A stretch of DNA of 64,000 nucleotides from an uncultured Lachnospiraceae bacterium (GTDB lineage: Bacteria; Bacillota; Clostridia; Lachnospirales; Lachnospiraceae): positions 62,001-126,000 of the forward strand of contig CAKRHP010000008.1 in assembly GCA_934339135.1 (NCBI GenBank). Reading direction: 5' to 3'. The notes under the pieces were generated by a model. That model saw only the letters and a list, made by a program, of their open reading frames with translations. It was not told the DNA's origin and searched no databases. Both the position numbers and the translations under genes were made by a program. The number at the start of each line of letters is the position of its first letter. Positions within the stretch are counted from its first letter, which is position 1. This document shows positions 54,379 through 63,041 of this stretch, piece after piece.

Positions 54379-56370
54379 ATGTTCCGGAACGAATGCAGGA
54401 GAGTCCTGAATAAAAAAAGAAGTACAGTCGTTTTGTTGTCTCTTTTTGTGTGCGTCATTTATACCTTGCTAAGGGGCGCCGGTGTAGGTGGAGATTTTTC
54501 CGGAAACGCATATAAAAATATGATCCACGATGTAAAAAATATGGATATGAATACCGTGGAAAAGTTTGCGGAAAAGAAAGATTTCGAAAAAAACGGGATG
54601 TATACGAATTCTTATAAAGCAGAGGATGCGTTATACAATGTCATATACAAACAGGCACAATATAGTAACAGTTATAAAGCTTATGTGGATTCTGTACTGG
54701 ACCGTCAGGAAAATGGAATTTCTGTTTTTGAAAAAAGCAAGTATTCTGAAAGATTACAACAAAAAATTAAAACAGATTTCTCCGGATTCAGGAATGTAAA
54801 GGAAAAGGATATTGATGCGTACGGGATGGAGCGGCTGCTTCAGGCTGACTGCTTTGAGATCCTGATGCTTGGTTTGATCTTCCTGTTAGCCTATATCCTG
54901 CTGATACCTGAAAAAAATCAAGGAATTCTGAGCTTTTATTTTGCCATGCCAAATGGAAGAAACCGGCTTGGTTTTGTAAAATATGGTGTGGGTTGTTTTT
55001 ATGCAGGGATCATATCGGCCGTATTTTATGGGGGAAAATGTCTTATTCTCTCTTACATATATGGTCTTGGAAATCTCCGCGGAAAGGTACAAAGCTTTTA
55101 TATGTTTCAGGGATTTCCGTTGAATATATCGGGACGGGAATTTCTGTTCGAATATGGATGCTATAAAATTTTGGTGGGAATTTTATTTTTCAGTATATTT
55201 TACGCATCGATCCTTTTGTGGAAAAAAAGAAATATTGCATTTACCATGATAGCGGGGATTTTCTTTCTGGAAGGTTATTTCTGGTTCCATATCCGGGATA
55301 ATAGCTGGCTGTATCTGGTGCGCAGGATCAATCTGATACAGTTTATGGACATCAGAAATATATTAGCGCAATATTCCTGTGTGAATGTATGGAATGTGCC
55401 GGTCCATACCTATCTTGTGCTGATCCTGGCCTGTGTGCTGCTTATTCTTTTGTCTGGCGTGTCAGGATTTCTTTTATATCCGGCCTTTGCCGGAGGGAAT
55501 GGAAGGACACTGGAGGTTGCTGGGAAGACCAGTTTTTGCTGGAACATGCCATCGAAAATGGAACTTTTATTCTATGAGATAAAAAAATACTGGGTTTGTG
55601 AAAAGGGATGGATGCTGCTTCTTGCGGTATTGTGTGCGGGGTATTTTATTTCCGGGATACAGGTACAAAATACAGGAGATGCTGACAAGCTTTATTATGA
55701 AAAATATATGATGGAAATCCAGGGGAAAACGGTGCCGGAAGCGAAAAAGCATATGCAGGCTGTATTAAAAGAAATTCAAGCCTGGAAAACGGATTTGGAG
55801 AGTGACAAGACGTTTTCCCAGGAATATATCTCTATCCTTGAAATCGGTGTGAAAAGAGAAAAAGGAGCCCAAAAAGCATATAAAAAGGTACTTTTGCAGG
55901 AGAAAAAGAAGGCAGATCATATTTTATATGAGAAAGGGTACAGGCTGGTACTTGGCATGGGGAAGGAGGCATTTGCCTTTCATTTTATTGAAATTTTTTC
56001 AGCCATTGCGATAGCCATCTTTGCCTTCTGTGTTTATGGAGTTGATAACAAAACGGAGAGAAGACTTTTGCTGTATTCTACCTATTTTGGGAAAAATGCA
56101 CTGATTCGATCCAAATGCAGGATGATCATTTTCTGGAGCATCTTTTTGATGGGGATCCTGTATGGCAGTTGGATCTACAGTGTCTCTCGTATTTATTCGA
56201 TCCATCATTTAAATTTTAATTGGAACTGCGTTGCGGGGAATGCTCCGTTTGGGATCGTTCAGACAAAGATCGGCGTTATTTTGTTTGGATTTTATGGACT
56301 ACACTTGCTGGCATTAATTTTTCTGGGTATGGTGGTTGGAAATCTGACGATGAGAGGGGACAGCATATGA
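54379..56370 (+). CDS. ABC-2-type permease with two tandem half-units
   Basis: The start ATG at 54379 lies eight bases behind GGGGAG; 663 residues. The chain seems duplicated: FRNECRRVLNKKRSTVVLL begins the first half and YEIKKYWVCEKGWMLLLAV (about residue 405) begins the second. Each has one helix, a large charged external loop of 100-120 residues, then about five helices. This is the ABC-2 exporter layout with both halves in one protein. The stop overlaps the ATPase start (ATGA), showing tight coupling. Substrate unknown. Confidence 0.8.
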   Translation: MFRNECRRVLNKKRSTVVLLSLFVCVIYTLLRGAGVGGDFSGNAYKNMIHDVKNMDMNTVEKFAEKKDFEKNGMYTNSYKAEDALYNVIYKQAQYSNSYKAYVDSVLDRQENGISVFEKSKYSERLQQKIKTDFSGFRNVKEKDIDAYGMERLLQADCFEILMLGLIFLLAYILLIPEKNQGILSFYFAMPNGRNRLGFVKYGVGCFYAGIISAVFYGGKCLILSYIYGLGNLRGKVQSFYMFQGFPLNISGREFLFEYGCYKILVGILFFSIFYASILLWKKRNIAFTMIAGIFFLEGYFWFHIRDNSWLYLVRRINLIQFMDIRNILAQYSCVNVWNVPVHTYLVLILACVLLILLSGVSGFLLYPAFAGGNGRTLEVAGKTSFCWNMPSKMELLFYEIKKYWVCEKGWMLLLAVLCAGYFISGIQVQNTGDADKLYYEKYMMEIQGKTVPEAKKHMQAVLKEIQAWKTDLESDKTFSQEYISILEIGVKREKGAQKAYKKVLLQEKKKADHILYEKGYRLVLGMGKEAFAFHFIEIFSAIAIAIFAFCVYGVDNKTERRLLLYSTYFGKNALIRSKCRMIIFWSIFLMGILYGSWIYSVSRIYSIHHLNFNWNCVAGNAPFGIVQTKIGVILFGFYGLHLLALIFLGMVVGNLTMRGDSI

Positions 56371-57122
56371 AAAAAATAGTTGTAAAAGATCTGGTTAAGG
56401 CATACAACAAAAAAACAGTATTATCCCATGTCAATATCGAAATGCAGGGGGGTGTTTATGGTCTGCTGGGACCCAATGGAGCCGGGAAAAGCACCTTGAT
56501 CGGTATTATGGTGGATGGTATTCAAAATTACAGCGGTGAAATTTTGTACGGAAACGAGAACATAAAAAAGCTCGGAAAAGATTATAGAAAAAGAGTGGGG
56601 TATGTGCCGCAAAAGCAGGGCTTGTATGAAGAATTCTCTGTTTTAGAATGTATGAATTATATTGCAGCATTAAAGGGACTGAAAAAACGGGAGGTCCGGG
56701 AAGAAATCACTTATTTGCTGGAAAGACTGCACATTCTGGATGTCGCCAATCGAAGGATATCAACCCTGTCCGGTGGAATGAAGCAGAGGGTGCTTATGGC
56801 GCAGGCACTGCTCGGAGATCCGGATTTTATCATATTAGATGAGCCAACGGTAGGTCTCGATCCGGTAGAAAGATATGATTTTCGGAATTTTGTCAGGGAG
56901 CTTTCCAAAACATGTACCATTTTATACGCAACACATGTGGTAAGTGATATTGAAGACATTGTAAAAGAGGTTATCCTGATCAAATCGGGAGAGATCATTG
57001 TGCAGGATACCGTTGAAACTCTCATTTCGGATCTGGGGAAGAAAAAAGAAAATATTCGTAATCTGGAGGATGTCTTTGTGTATTATACGAAGGGGGAAAG
57101 AAAGATCGCTTTCGATAGATAA
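56367..57122 (+). CDS. ABC transporter ATP-binding protein
   Basis: The ATG at 56367 overlaps the permease stop; 251 residues. Walker A GPNGAGKSTLIG, Q-loop YVPQKQGLYEEFSVLE, signature LSGGMKQRVLMAQAL, Walker B FIILDEPTVGLDP and switch histidine ATHVVSDIE are complete, so it should hydrolyse ATP. The closest class by order and spacing is the CcmA/NatA family that powers ABC-2 exporters. It ends the four-gene operon; no terminator follows before ylxM. Confidence 0.95.
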   Translation: MKKIVVKDLVKAYNKKTVLSHVNIEMQGGVYGLLGPNGAGKSTLIGIMVDGIQNYSGEILYGNENIKKLGKDYRKRVGYVPQKQGLYEEFSVLECMNYIAALKGLKKREVREEITYLLERLHILDVANRRISTLSGGMKQRVLMAQALLGDPDFIILDEPTVGLDPVERYDFRNFVRELSKTCTILYATHVVSDIEDIVKEVILIKSGEIIVQDTVETLISDLGKKKENIRNLEDVFVYYTKGERKIAFDR

Positions 57123-57152
57123 TTTTCCACCAACTGATGCTACGGATTGTTA

Positions 57153-57181
57153 TTGTTTCAAACAGGCAAAACATGTATAAT
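57153..57181 (+). promoter_or_regulatory. Putative promoter of ylxM
   Basis: TTGTTT (57153-57158), a 17-base spacer and TATAAT (57176-57181), 58 bases before the GTG start. Confidence 0.55.
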
Positions 57182-57238
57182 GGTCTTGACAAAGGAATTT
57201 AGGAAGTCAGGACTAATAGAGAAAGCGGGGAAACAGAC

Positions 57239-57616
57239 GTGGCACGGGGACAGGAGCAAAGTATTGAGCAGCGGCTGGAGGAGAGAGTATATCTTTCTAT
57301 GCTCTATGATTTTTATGGTGCATTATTAAAAGAAAATAACAGGCGTATTTTTGAGGCGTATATCCAGGAGGACTATTCGATCTCGGAGATTGCCGAGGAG
57401 ATGGAAATCTCCAGACAGGCGGTGCATGATGCGGTCAAAAGGATCACGAAGCAGCTTAAGGGCTACGAGGAGAAGCTGGGGCTTTTGGAGAGGTTTGAGC
57501 AGCAGAGAGATGAAATGAAGCGTCTGCATGAATGTCTGCGGGAGATGAACATTTCGGAGGAGGATCCGAAGGGAAAGGAAATCTTTCGGATATTGACGGA
57601 GATCATTGAGAGCTGA
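57239..57616 (+). CDS. ylxM: YlxM/p13-like helix-turn-helix protein
   Basis: The 125-residue protein starts at GTG 57239. It shows the YlxM pattern: LEERVYLSMLYDFYGALLKENNR, the HTH SISEIAEEMEISRQAVHDAVKRI, then a leucine-rich coiled-coil tail (YEEKLGLLERFEQQRDEMKRL). In other Firmicutes it is the first gene before ffh (SRP54) and may assist the signal recognition particle. Here ffh is absent: 71 bases downstream a MATE gene ends on the opposite strand. Confidence 0.9.
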   Translation: MARGQEQSIEQRLEERVYLSMLYDFYGALLKENNRRIFEAYIQEDYSISEIAEEMEISRQAVHDAVKRITKQLKGYEEKLGLLERFEQQRDEMKRLHECLREMNISEEDPKGKEIFRILTEIIES

Positions 57617-57687
57617 GAATGGAACAGGGACAATTACTTGTATCGGCAGATGGAGGGGATATGAAACGAGTAAGAAAAGATGGTATA

Positions 57688-59049
57688 TCAGCTCTGGATA
57701 TCAGCAAGTGCCTTTTTAAACTGGACGGCAAACAAAACAGAAGTAAAGGTTACGGCGATCACATCTGCGATCGGTTCAGCCATGTATACGCCTGTGGTGG
57801 GATCTGATACGATGTGCGGCACAATATAGATCAGCGGGATCAGAAGTACGAATTTACGGACAACTGCAACCACAATGGAATTGACCGCTTTGCCGAGAGA
57901 TGTAAATGTCATCTGGCAGGCAACCTGGATACCGAACAGGCAGAGACCTCCCAGATAGATTCGAAGCATTGGTGCACTAAATGTGATCAGATCCGCATCG
58001 GCTGTAAAAATACTTACGAAAGCTTTTGGAACAAGCTCCACAGCCGTCCAGAGTAACGTGGAATATACGAAACATGTAATGGCAAGCAGACGGAATGTTT
58101 TCTTCACTCTGTCTGCATTTTTGGCTCCGTAATTATAGCTGGAAATAGGTTGTGCTCCCTGGGCAATTCCCTGAAGGGGCAGCATGGCAAACTGCATCAC
58201 ACTGGTTAAAATGGTCATGGTTCCCACCGCAATATCGCCACCGTAGCGAAGCAGGGAAGAATTAAAGCAGACCGATACAATACTTTCACTTGCCTGCATA
58301 ATGAAAGCAGCGAGTCCCAGTGCCACGCAGGGAAGGATAACCTTTGGTTCCAGACGCATGTATTTTGTCCGAAGGTGAAGCTGTGTCTTTTTACCGCAGA
58401 GGAACAGGACGACCCAGATCATGGAAATGCCCTGGGACAGGATTGTTGCCAGTGCGGCACCCTTTACGCCCATATGAAAGCCGAAGATGAATACAGGATC
58501 CAAAGTGATATTGCAGACGGCACCGATCACCACGGAAACCATGGAAACGGTTGTGAAGCCCTGTGCCGTAATAAAAGAGTTCATGCCAAGGGTCAGCTGT
58601 ACAAACAGTGTACCGAAAGCATAGATCTGCATATAATCTGTGGCATAACCGATGGTATTTTCACTGGCACCGAAAGCCAGCAGTAAATCTTTACTCCAGA
58701 TCAGTAAAACGGTAGTCAGGATCAGAGAAATAATAATCTGGAGCGAGAAGCAGTTGCCTAATATCTGTTCTGCGGATTCATCCTCCTGCTTCCCCATGTA
58801 AATGGAGGCTCGTGGTGCACCGCCGGAGCTGACCAGTGCCGCAAAAGCGGAAATGATCATAATGATCGGCATACAGACACCGACCCCGGTAAGAGCCAGA
58901 CTTCCTTCACCGGGGATGTGTCCGATATAAATGCGGTCCACGATATTGTAAAGCATATTGATAAGCTGTGCGATGACGGTGGGAATGGACAGCTTGAGAA
59001 GAAGCTTTCCAATCGGTGCGGTACCTAAGAAATTTTTGTTATCCTGCAT
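57688..59049 (-). CDS. MATE family multidrug/Na+ antiporter
   Basis: The 453-residue protein has about 12 membrane helices in two homologous halves. Family features are KLLLKLSIPTVIAQLINMLYNIVDRIYIG at the start (split here: helix 1 with PTV and NMLYNIVDRIYIG), SSGGAPRASIYMGKQ, and a central IAQGAQPISSYNYGA loop before the second half. It exports drugs or metabolites against an H+ or Na+ gradient. The start ATG at 59049 follows AAAGGAGA on the minus strand. It converges on ylxM and may be read from the upstream redox cluster, whose terminator I could not find. Confidence 0.93.
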   Translation of the reverse strand: MQDNKNFLGTAPIGKLLLKLSIPTVIAQLINMLYNIVDRIYIGHIPGEGSLALTGVGVCMPIIMIISAFAALVSSGGAPRASIYMGKQEDESAEQILGNCFSLQIIISLILTTVLLIWSKDLLLAFGASENTIGYATDYMQIYAFGTLFVQLTLGMNSFITAQGFTTVSMVSVVIGAVCNITLDPVFIFGFHMGVKGAALATILSQGISMIWVVLFLCGKKTQLHLRTKYMRLEPKVILPCVALGLAAFIMQASESIVSVCFNSSLLRYGGDIAVGTMTILTSVMQFAMLPLQGIAQGAQPISSYNYGAKNADRVKKTFRLLAITCFVYSTLLWTAVELVPKAFVSIFTADADLITFSAPMLRIYLGGLCLFGIQVACQMTFTSLGKAVNSIVVAVVRKFVLLIPLIYIVPHIVSDPTTGVYMAEPIADVIAVTFTSVLFAVQFKKALADIQS

Positions 59050-59155
59050 GATCCATAATCTCCTTTTGCGTTTGTATACGACTCATTTTAAATCTTTCCA
59101 GAATAACAAATAATACAATATGAGCCGGAGAAAGTCAAGAGGGAGACGGTCTGCG

Positions 59156-60061
59156 TTATTTGTTTGTGCTGTCTGCATCTATTACGGACTGGATCTGTTT
59201 CATCAGAGTATCGTAGTTGTCCTTATTATCAATGCCACCGAGCATAGGATCGCCTACAATATTGCCATTTCTGTCAACGAGTATCGTTGTTGGAAATGCC
59301 ATGATCTCTGAGGCATATTTTCCGGCGGCGGAGGAGGAGTCAATGGAAAGGTTGCGGTATCTGGCTCCCTGGCTTTTGAGGATAGAGGCAGCGTCTTTCA
59401 TGGCAGTCTTGTTTTCGTCGAAGGTTTCGGTGTTGATGCCGATCACTTCGCCACCCTTTGATCTGATCGCATCGTTTAATTCGTTAAGCTTAGACAGCTC
59501 AGCGACACAGGGCTTGCAGCCGGTAAACCAGAAATTGACGACAGTCACAGCGTTACCGGAAAACAGACTTTCATCAACCGGATTACCGTCGAAATCCTTA
59601 CCGGAAAAATTCCTGAATGGAGAGGAGTCTTTGGAACTGTCTTTCTGGCTGCTATTGTCAGATGATGTATTTTTCTTCTCGATTTCTGCTATCTGTTTTT
59701 CGATTTTTCGTATCTCTTTGATATCATTTGTGAGCGTTTTTAACTCATCATCGGTAAAGGAATCCTTGTTTGCTTTTACGGTATCTGCAAGATAATCAGC
59801 ATAATCACCGCTTGGATCAGCATCCCCTTTATTCATCATACCAAACGCCTTGTTCCATGCATCTGCGTGATCTGCAAAAAACTGGTTCTCCTGCTGATAT
59901 AAATCATCCAGCCGGGAATTGGACTTATCTGATGTTTGGGTGCCGGCTTCGGTCTGGGTGTCCATAGAACCGGAGGTGGAAGATTGTTTTGTGCTGCATG
60001 CGGTAAGTGATAATACTATGCAGAGTGTAAAAATAGAAATAAAGGTTACTTTTGTTTTCAT
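59156..60061 (-). CDS. TlpA-like thioredoxin-fold lipoprotein
   Basis: The 301 residues start with a lipoprotein signal (LSLTAC, Cys22), a long S/T/D/K linker, a helical region (about 50-130), and a thioredoxin fold (about 145-300). The redox motif is FWFTGCKPCVAEL with C182 and C185, and the cis-proline loop is MAFPTTILVDRNGN, both typical of TlpA/ResA. It would act at the outer face of the membrane as a thiol oxidoreductase or reductase. It lies 40 bases downstream of the iron-sulfur membrane protein, its probable electron partner. Confidence 0.9.
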   Translation of the reverse strand: MKTKVTFISIFTLCIVLSLTACSTKQSSTSGSMDTQTEAGTQTSDKSNSRLDDLYQQENQFFADHADAWNKAFGMMNKGDADPSGDYADYLADTVKANKDSFTDDELKTLTNDIKEIRKIEKQIAEIEKKNTSSDNSSQKDSSKDSSPFRNFSGKDFDGNPVDESLFSGNAVTVVNFWFTGCKPCVAELSKLNELNDAIRSKGGEVIGINTETFDENKTAMKDAASILKSQGARYRNLSIDSSSAAGKYASEIMAFPTTILVDRNGNIVGDPMLGGIDNKDNYDTLMKQIQSVIDADSTNK

Positions 60062-60101
60062 GAGTTATGACTCCTTTCAATCATTGTAATACGTGCATTG
60101 G

Positions 60102-60989
60102 TTACCGGTTGTCTTTCTTTTGACAAGAGGTTCCCAGAAACTGATAGTGGATCGCATCCTTCGGACAGGCCTTTATACAGGCTCCGCAGCGTATGCATTC
60201 CGGATGATCCGGTGTCCTGCACACATCGACATCCATCTTACATGATTCAGAACATTGACGGCATCCGACACATTTGCTGTTATCCACGGATATATTCAGA
60301 AAGCTGATCTTATTAAATAATGAGTAGATCGCACCGAGAGGACAGATCCATTTACAAAAGGGTCTGTAAAATAAAATACTAAGCACAACCACTGAAATTA
60401 AAATAATACATTTAAAAGAAAAAAGCTTTCCAAGTGCAGAGCGGATAGCGGCATTGCCAAGTGAGAGTGGTATCGCACCCTCCAAGACTCCCTGTGGGCA
60501 GATATATTTGCAGAAGAACGGGTCACCCATTCCTATAGAATTCGTTACAAGCAATGGTAAAAGTATAACGAAAACAATAAGAATAAGATATTTCAGGTAT
60601 CTGAGCGGTTTCAGTCCGGCTGTGGAAAATTTTTTTCCGGGAATTTTATGAAGTAAATCCTGAAACCATCCAAATGGGCACAGAAAGCCACATATAAATC
60701 TGCCAAGCGTCACACCGAGCAAAATAAAGAATCCGGTTATGTAATATGAAAACCTGAATCCGGATGATCCGACAACCGCCTGAAAGGCACCGATTGGGCA
60801 TGCGCCTGTTGCGGCTGGACAGGAATAGCAGTTCAAGCCGGGTACACATACTGTTTTTGCATTGCCCTGATATATTTTTCCCTGAAATAAATTGGGAATA
60901 TGGATATTGGTCAGCAGTGTCGCTGCTGCCTGTATCCAACCGCGTATTCCGGCTGTTTTTTTTGATAATATTGTTTTTTTCTTATCCAA
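60102..60989 (-). CDS. NapH-like membrane 4Fe-4S protein
   Basis: The start is TTG 60989, inside the end of the CXXC peptide gene. The 295 residues contain C-x3-CP motifs typical of NapH/CcdA-linked polyferredoxins (CYSCPAATGACPIGAF, CGFLCPFGW, CKYICPQGV, CKWICPLGA) between about five membrane helices, and a C-terminal 2x[4Fe-4S] ferredoxin (CVGCRQCSESCKMDV, CIRCGACIKACPKDAI). It is likely to pass electrons across or along the membrane, plausibly to the thiol protein encoded next. It is not a NapH of nitrate reductase: no Nap genes are present. Confidence 0.9.
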   Translation of the reverse strand: MDKKKTILSKKTAGIRGWIQAAATLLTNIHIPNLFQGKIYQGNAKTVCVPGLNCYSCPAATGACPIGAFQAVVGSSGFRFSYYITGFFILLGVTLGRFICGFLCPFGWFQDLLHKIPGKKFSTAGLKPLRYLKYLILIVFVILLPLLVTNSIGMGDPFFCKYICPQGVLEGAIPLSLGNAAIRSALGKLFSFKCIILISVVVLSILFYRPFCKWICPLGAIYSLFNKISFLNISVDNSKCVGCRQCSESCKMDVDVCRTPDHPECIRCGACIKACPKDAIHYQFLGTSCQKKDNR

Positions 60990-61122
60990 TTCCTACACAC
61001 TCCAGACATATTTTAATTGCTTTTCCAAGTACGACCGCTGCTTCTCCCCTGACTGCACCGTAGCTCATCATAGTGATCCCTGAGATGAGCAGAACAATCT
61101 GACATGTTTTTTTGCATTTCAA
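60982..61122 (-). CDS. 46-residue membrane peptide with C-terminal CXXC motif (CD1871A-like)
   Basis: A TTG at 61122, behind AAAAGGAG on the minus strand, opens a 46-residue frame that ends at TAA 60984-60982, overlapping the TTG start of the 4Fe-4S protein. It has a short basic start (KCKKTC), one hydrophobic helix (about 8-20), YGAVRGEAAVV, and the tail KAIKICLECVGIG with the C39-L-E-C42 pair. I recall this tail as the hallmark of small CXXC peptides called the CD1871A family in Clostridioides difficile, encoded beside NapH-like and TlpA-like genes. The size, coupling and motif support a real gene. Biochemical function unknown to me. Confidence 0.85.
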   Translation of the reverse strand: MKCKKTCQIVLLISGITMMSYGAVRGEAAVVLGKAIKICLECVGIG

Positions 61123-61152
61123 GATAATGATGCTCCTTTTTTTGTTGTATTA

Positions 61153-61191
61153 TTGACCAGCTGACTTTGGCATTATACAATATACATTGTA
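61153..61191 (+). promoter_or_regulatory. Promoter with overlapping inverted repeat in the divergent region
   Basis: TTGACC (61153-61158), a 17-base spacer and TACAAT (61176-61181) form a promoter for the response regulator. TACAAT-ATAC-ATTGTA (61176-61191) is an inverted repeat covering the -10, and on the minus strand TATAAT (61172-61177) may serve the CXXC cluster. A regulator here could control both directions. Confidence 0.6.
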
Positions 61192-61221
61192 AAATTATTG
61201 TTAAGAAGAAAGGTGTATATT

Positions 61222-61902
61222 TTGAGATTATTAATTGTTGAGGATGAGAAACAAATATGTGATATGGTTGCAAAAAGCCTGTACCACGCCGGATATGAGG
61301 TGGATACCTGTTATGATGGGGGAGATGCCCTTGAGTGTATACTGTCGGAGGATTATGACCTGATCGTTTTGGATCTGAATCTGCCCGGGATGGATGGAAT
61401 GGAGATCCTAAAGGAGCTTCGGAAGGAAAATGACGAGACAAAGGTTCTTATATTATCAGCAAGAGGACAGATTGTGGATAAGGTGGAAGGACTGGATGCG
61501 GGAGCAAATGATTACATGGAAAAACCATTTCATCTACAGGAGCTTGAGGCGCGTATCCGAAGTCTGACCAGAAGGCAGTTTGTGCAGAAAAATATATGTC
61601 TGGAAAGTGGAGAAATAAAGTTTGATACGATACGGCGTGAGGCGTATGCAAAAGAAAAAAAGGTTCCATTGACAAGAAAAGAAAATGGTATTCTGGAATA
61701 TTTACTTCTCAATCAGGGAAGGCCGGTCAGCCAGGAGGAACTCATAGAGCATGTCTGGGATGCTTCGGCAGACAGCTTCAGCGGAGCCATCAGAGTGCAT
61801 ATGTCTTCCCTCAGAAGAAAGCTTAAGGCGGAACTGGGTTATGACCCCTTGATCAACAAGGTAGGAGAGGGATATAAAATACGGGAGGAATCGGAACGAT
61901 GA
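61222..61902 (+). CDS. OmpR-family response regulator, second system
   Basis: A TTG at 61222 behind AAAGGTG gives 226 residues. Receiver: acidic E7-D8-E9, phosphoacceptor D51 (LIVLDLNLPGMDG), ILSARG and DYMEKPF. Winged helix: PLTRKENGILEYLLLNQGRP with SGAIRVHMSSLRRKLK and VGEGYKIRE. It pairs with the kinase encoded next (four-base ATGA overlap). Its divergent position suggests control of the CXXC/NapH/TlpA cluster as well as its own operon, an inference. Confidence 0.94.
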   Translation: MRLLIVEDEKQICDMVAKSLYHAGYEVDTCYDGGDALECILSEDYDLIVLDLNLPGMDGMEILKELRKENDETKVLILSARGQIVDKVEGLDAGANDYMEKPFHLQELEARIRSLTRRQFVQKNICLESGEIKFDTIRREAYAKEKKVPLTRKENGILEYLLLNQGRPVSQEELIEHVWDASADSFSGAIRVHMSSLRRKLKAELGYDPLINKVGEGYKIREESER

Positions 61903-63041
61903 AAAGAATGTCGCTGCAGTGGAGGCTTACATGCATCACTACATTGTGTATTGCAGTGATATGTGGATGCCTGACAATGTTTGTTTACAAAAACGGTGTA
62001 CATTATATTGATTCCCTGCAGGGAACGGTTGAATCCCAGGGGGATGATAAAGGGGACAATGCGGATGAAATCTATATCAGCATTCCGGATGATAAGTGGG
62101 ATGAGTTTGCAAATGAATTTTCTGTTCAGGTGTACAATAATAAGGCAGACTACAAAAGAAACAGCTTGATAATCTCGATTTTGCTGGCTCTTTTTGGAGG
62201 AGTTGCGACTTATTTCATAAGTGGGCATGCTCTCAGACCAATTGGTGAGTTCTCCGACAAAATAGAAGAGGTGCAGGCTCAAAATCTGTCTGATTCCCGA
62301 ATGGAGGAAAATAATGTTAAAGAATTGAACCAGCTTAGCATTTCATATAATAAGATGCTGGAACGCTTATCAGATGCATTTGAAATACAGAGGCAGTTTA
62401 CGGCAAATGCAGCACATGAGCTTCGTACGCCATTAACATTAATGCAGGTACAGCTGGATCTATACAATTCTTCCGGGCATCCGGGAAATGATGAAGACAC
62501 ATTACAGACGATCAAGATGGTTGCAGAACAGAGCGACAGATTAAACAAGATGGTAAAGACACTTCTTGATATGAGTGAGCTTCAGACGGTGGGAAGGGAT
62601 GACAAAATTATGATCGCTGCCGTTGTGGAAGAAGTTTTGGTGGACTTGGAACCTCTTGCACAGGAAAAGAATATAAGGCTCATTGGAAAATGTGGGGATA
62701 TTACGATGATGGGAAGTGATATTCTGATTTACCGGCTCGTATACAATCTGGTTGAGAATGCCATAAAATATAATCATTTGGGCGGTCAGGTCACAGTCAC
62801 TGTATGCCGGAAGGAAGAGCATGTTTATTTATCGGTAGAGGATACGGGAAGTGGAATACCGGAGGAACTTAAGGAGAGGGTGTTTGAACCATTCTTTCGC
62901 GTGGATAAATCCCGAAGCCGTGAGCTTGGTGGTGTAGGACTGGGACTTGCCCTTGTTCGAGAAATTGTGCGGGTACATGATGGAAGGATTGCCATTAAGT
63001 CAAAGCCGGCAGGAGGAACGATTTTTGAGGTGATATTATGA
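61899..63041 (+). CDS. Membrane sensor histidine kinase, second system
   Basis: The 380-residue kinase has two helices (about 11-29 and 88-107) around a small external domain of about 58 residues, a HAMP region, the phosphoacceptor box FTANAAHELRTPLTLMQVQ with His173, the N-box LVYNLVENAIKYNHLGG, and G-boxes EDTGSGIPEELKERVFEPF and GGVGLGLALVREI. The start ATG overlaps the regulator stop, and its own stop overlaps the ATG of the PfkB kinase gene. Both overlaps imply co-translation. Confidence 0.96.
   Translation: MKRMSLQWRLTCITTLCIAVICGCLTMFVYKNGVHYIDSLQGTVESQGDDKGDNADEIYISIPDDKWDEFANEFSVQVYNNKADYKRNSLIISILLALFGGVATYFISGHALRPIGEFSDKIEEVQAQNLSDSRMEENNVKELNQLSISYNKMLERLSDAFEIQRQFTANAAHELRTPLTLMQVQLDLYNSSGHPGNDEDTLQTIKMVAEQSDRLNKMVKTLLDMSELQTVGRDDKIMIAAVVEEVLVDLEPLAQEKNIRLIGKCGDITMMGSDILIYRLVYNLVENAIKYNHLGGQVTVTVCRKEEHVYLSVEDTGSGIPEELKERVFEPFFRVDKSRSRELGGVGLGLALVREIVRVHDGRIAIKSKPAGGTIFEVIL

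Noticed and set aside
57619..57807. A short frame after ylxM as a remnant of ffh
   Set aside because: The sequence has no resemblance to SRP54 and runs into the minus-strand MATE gene.
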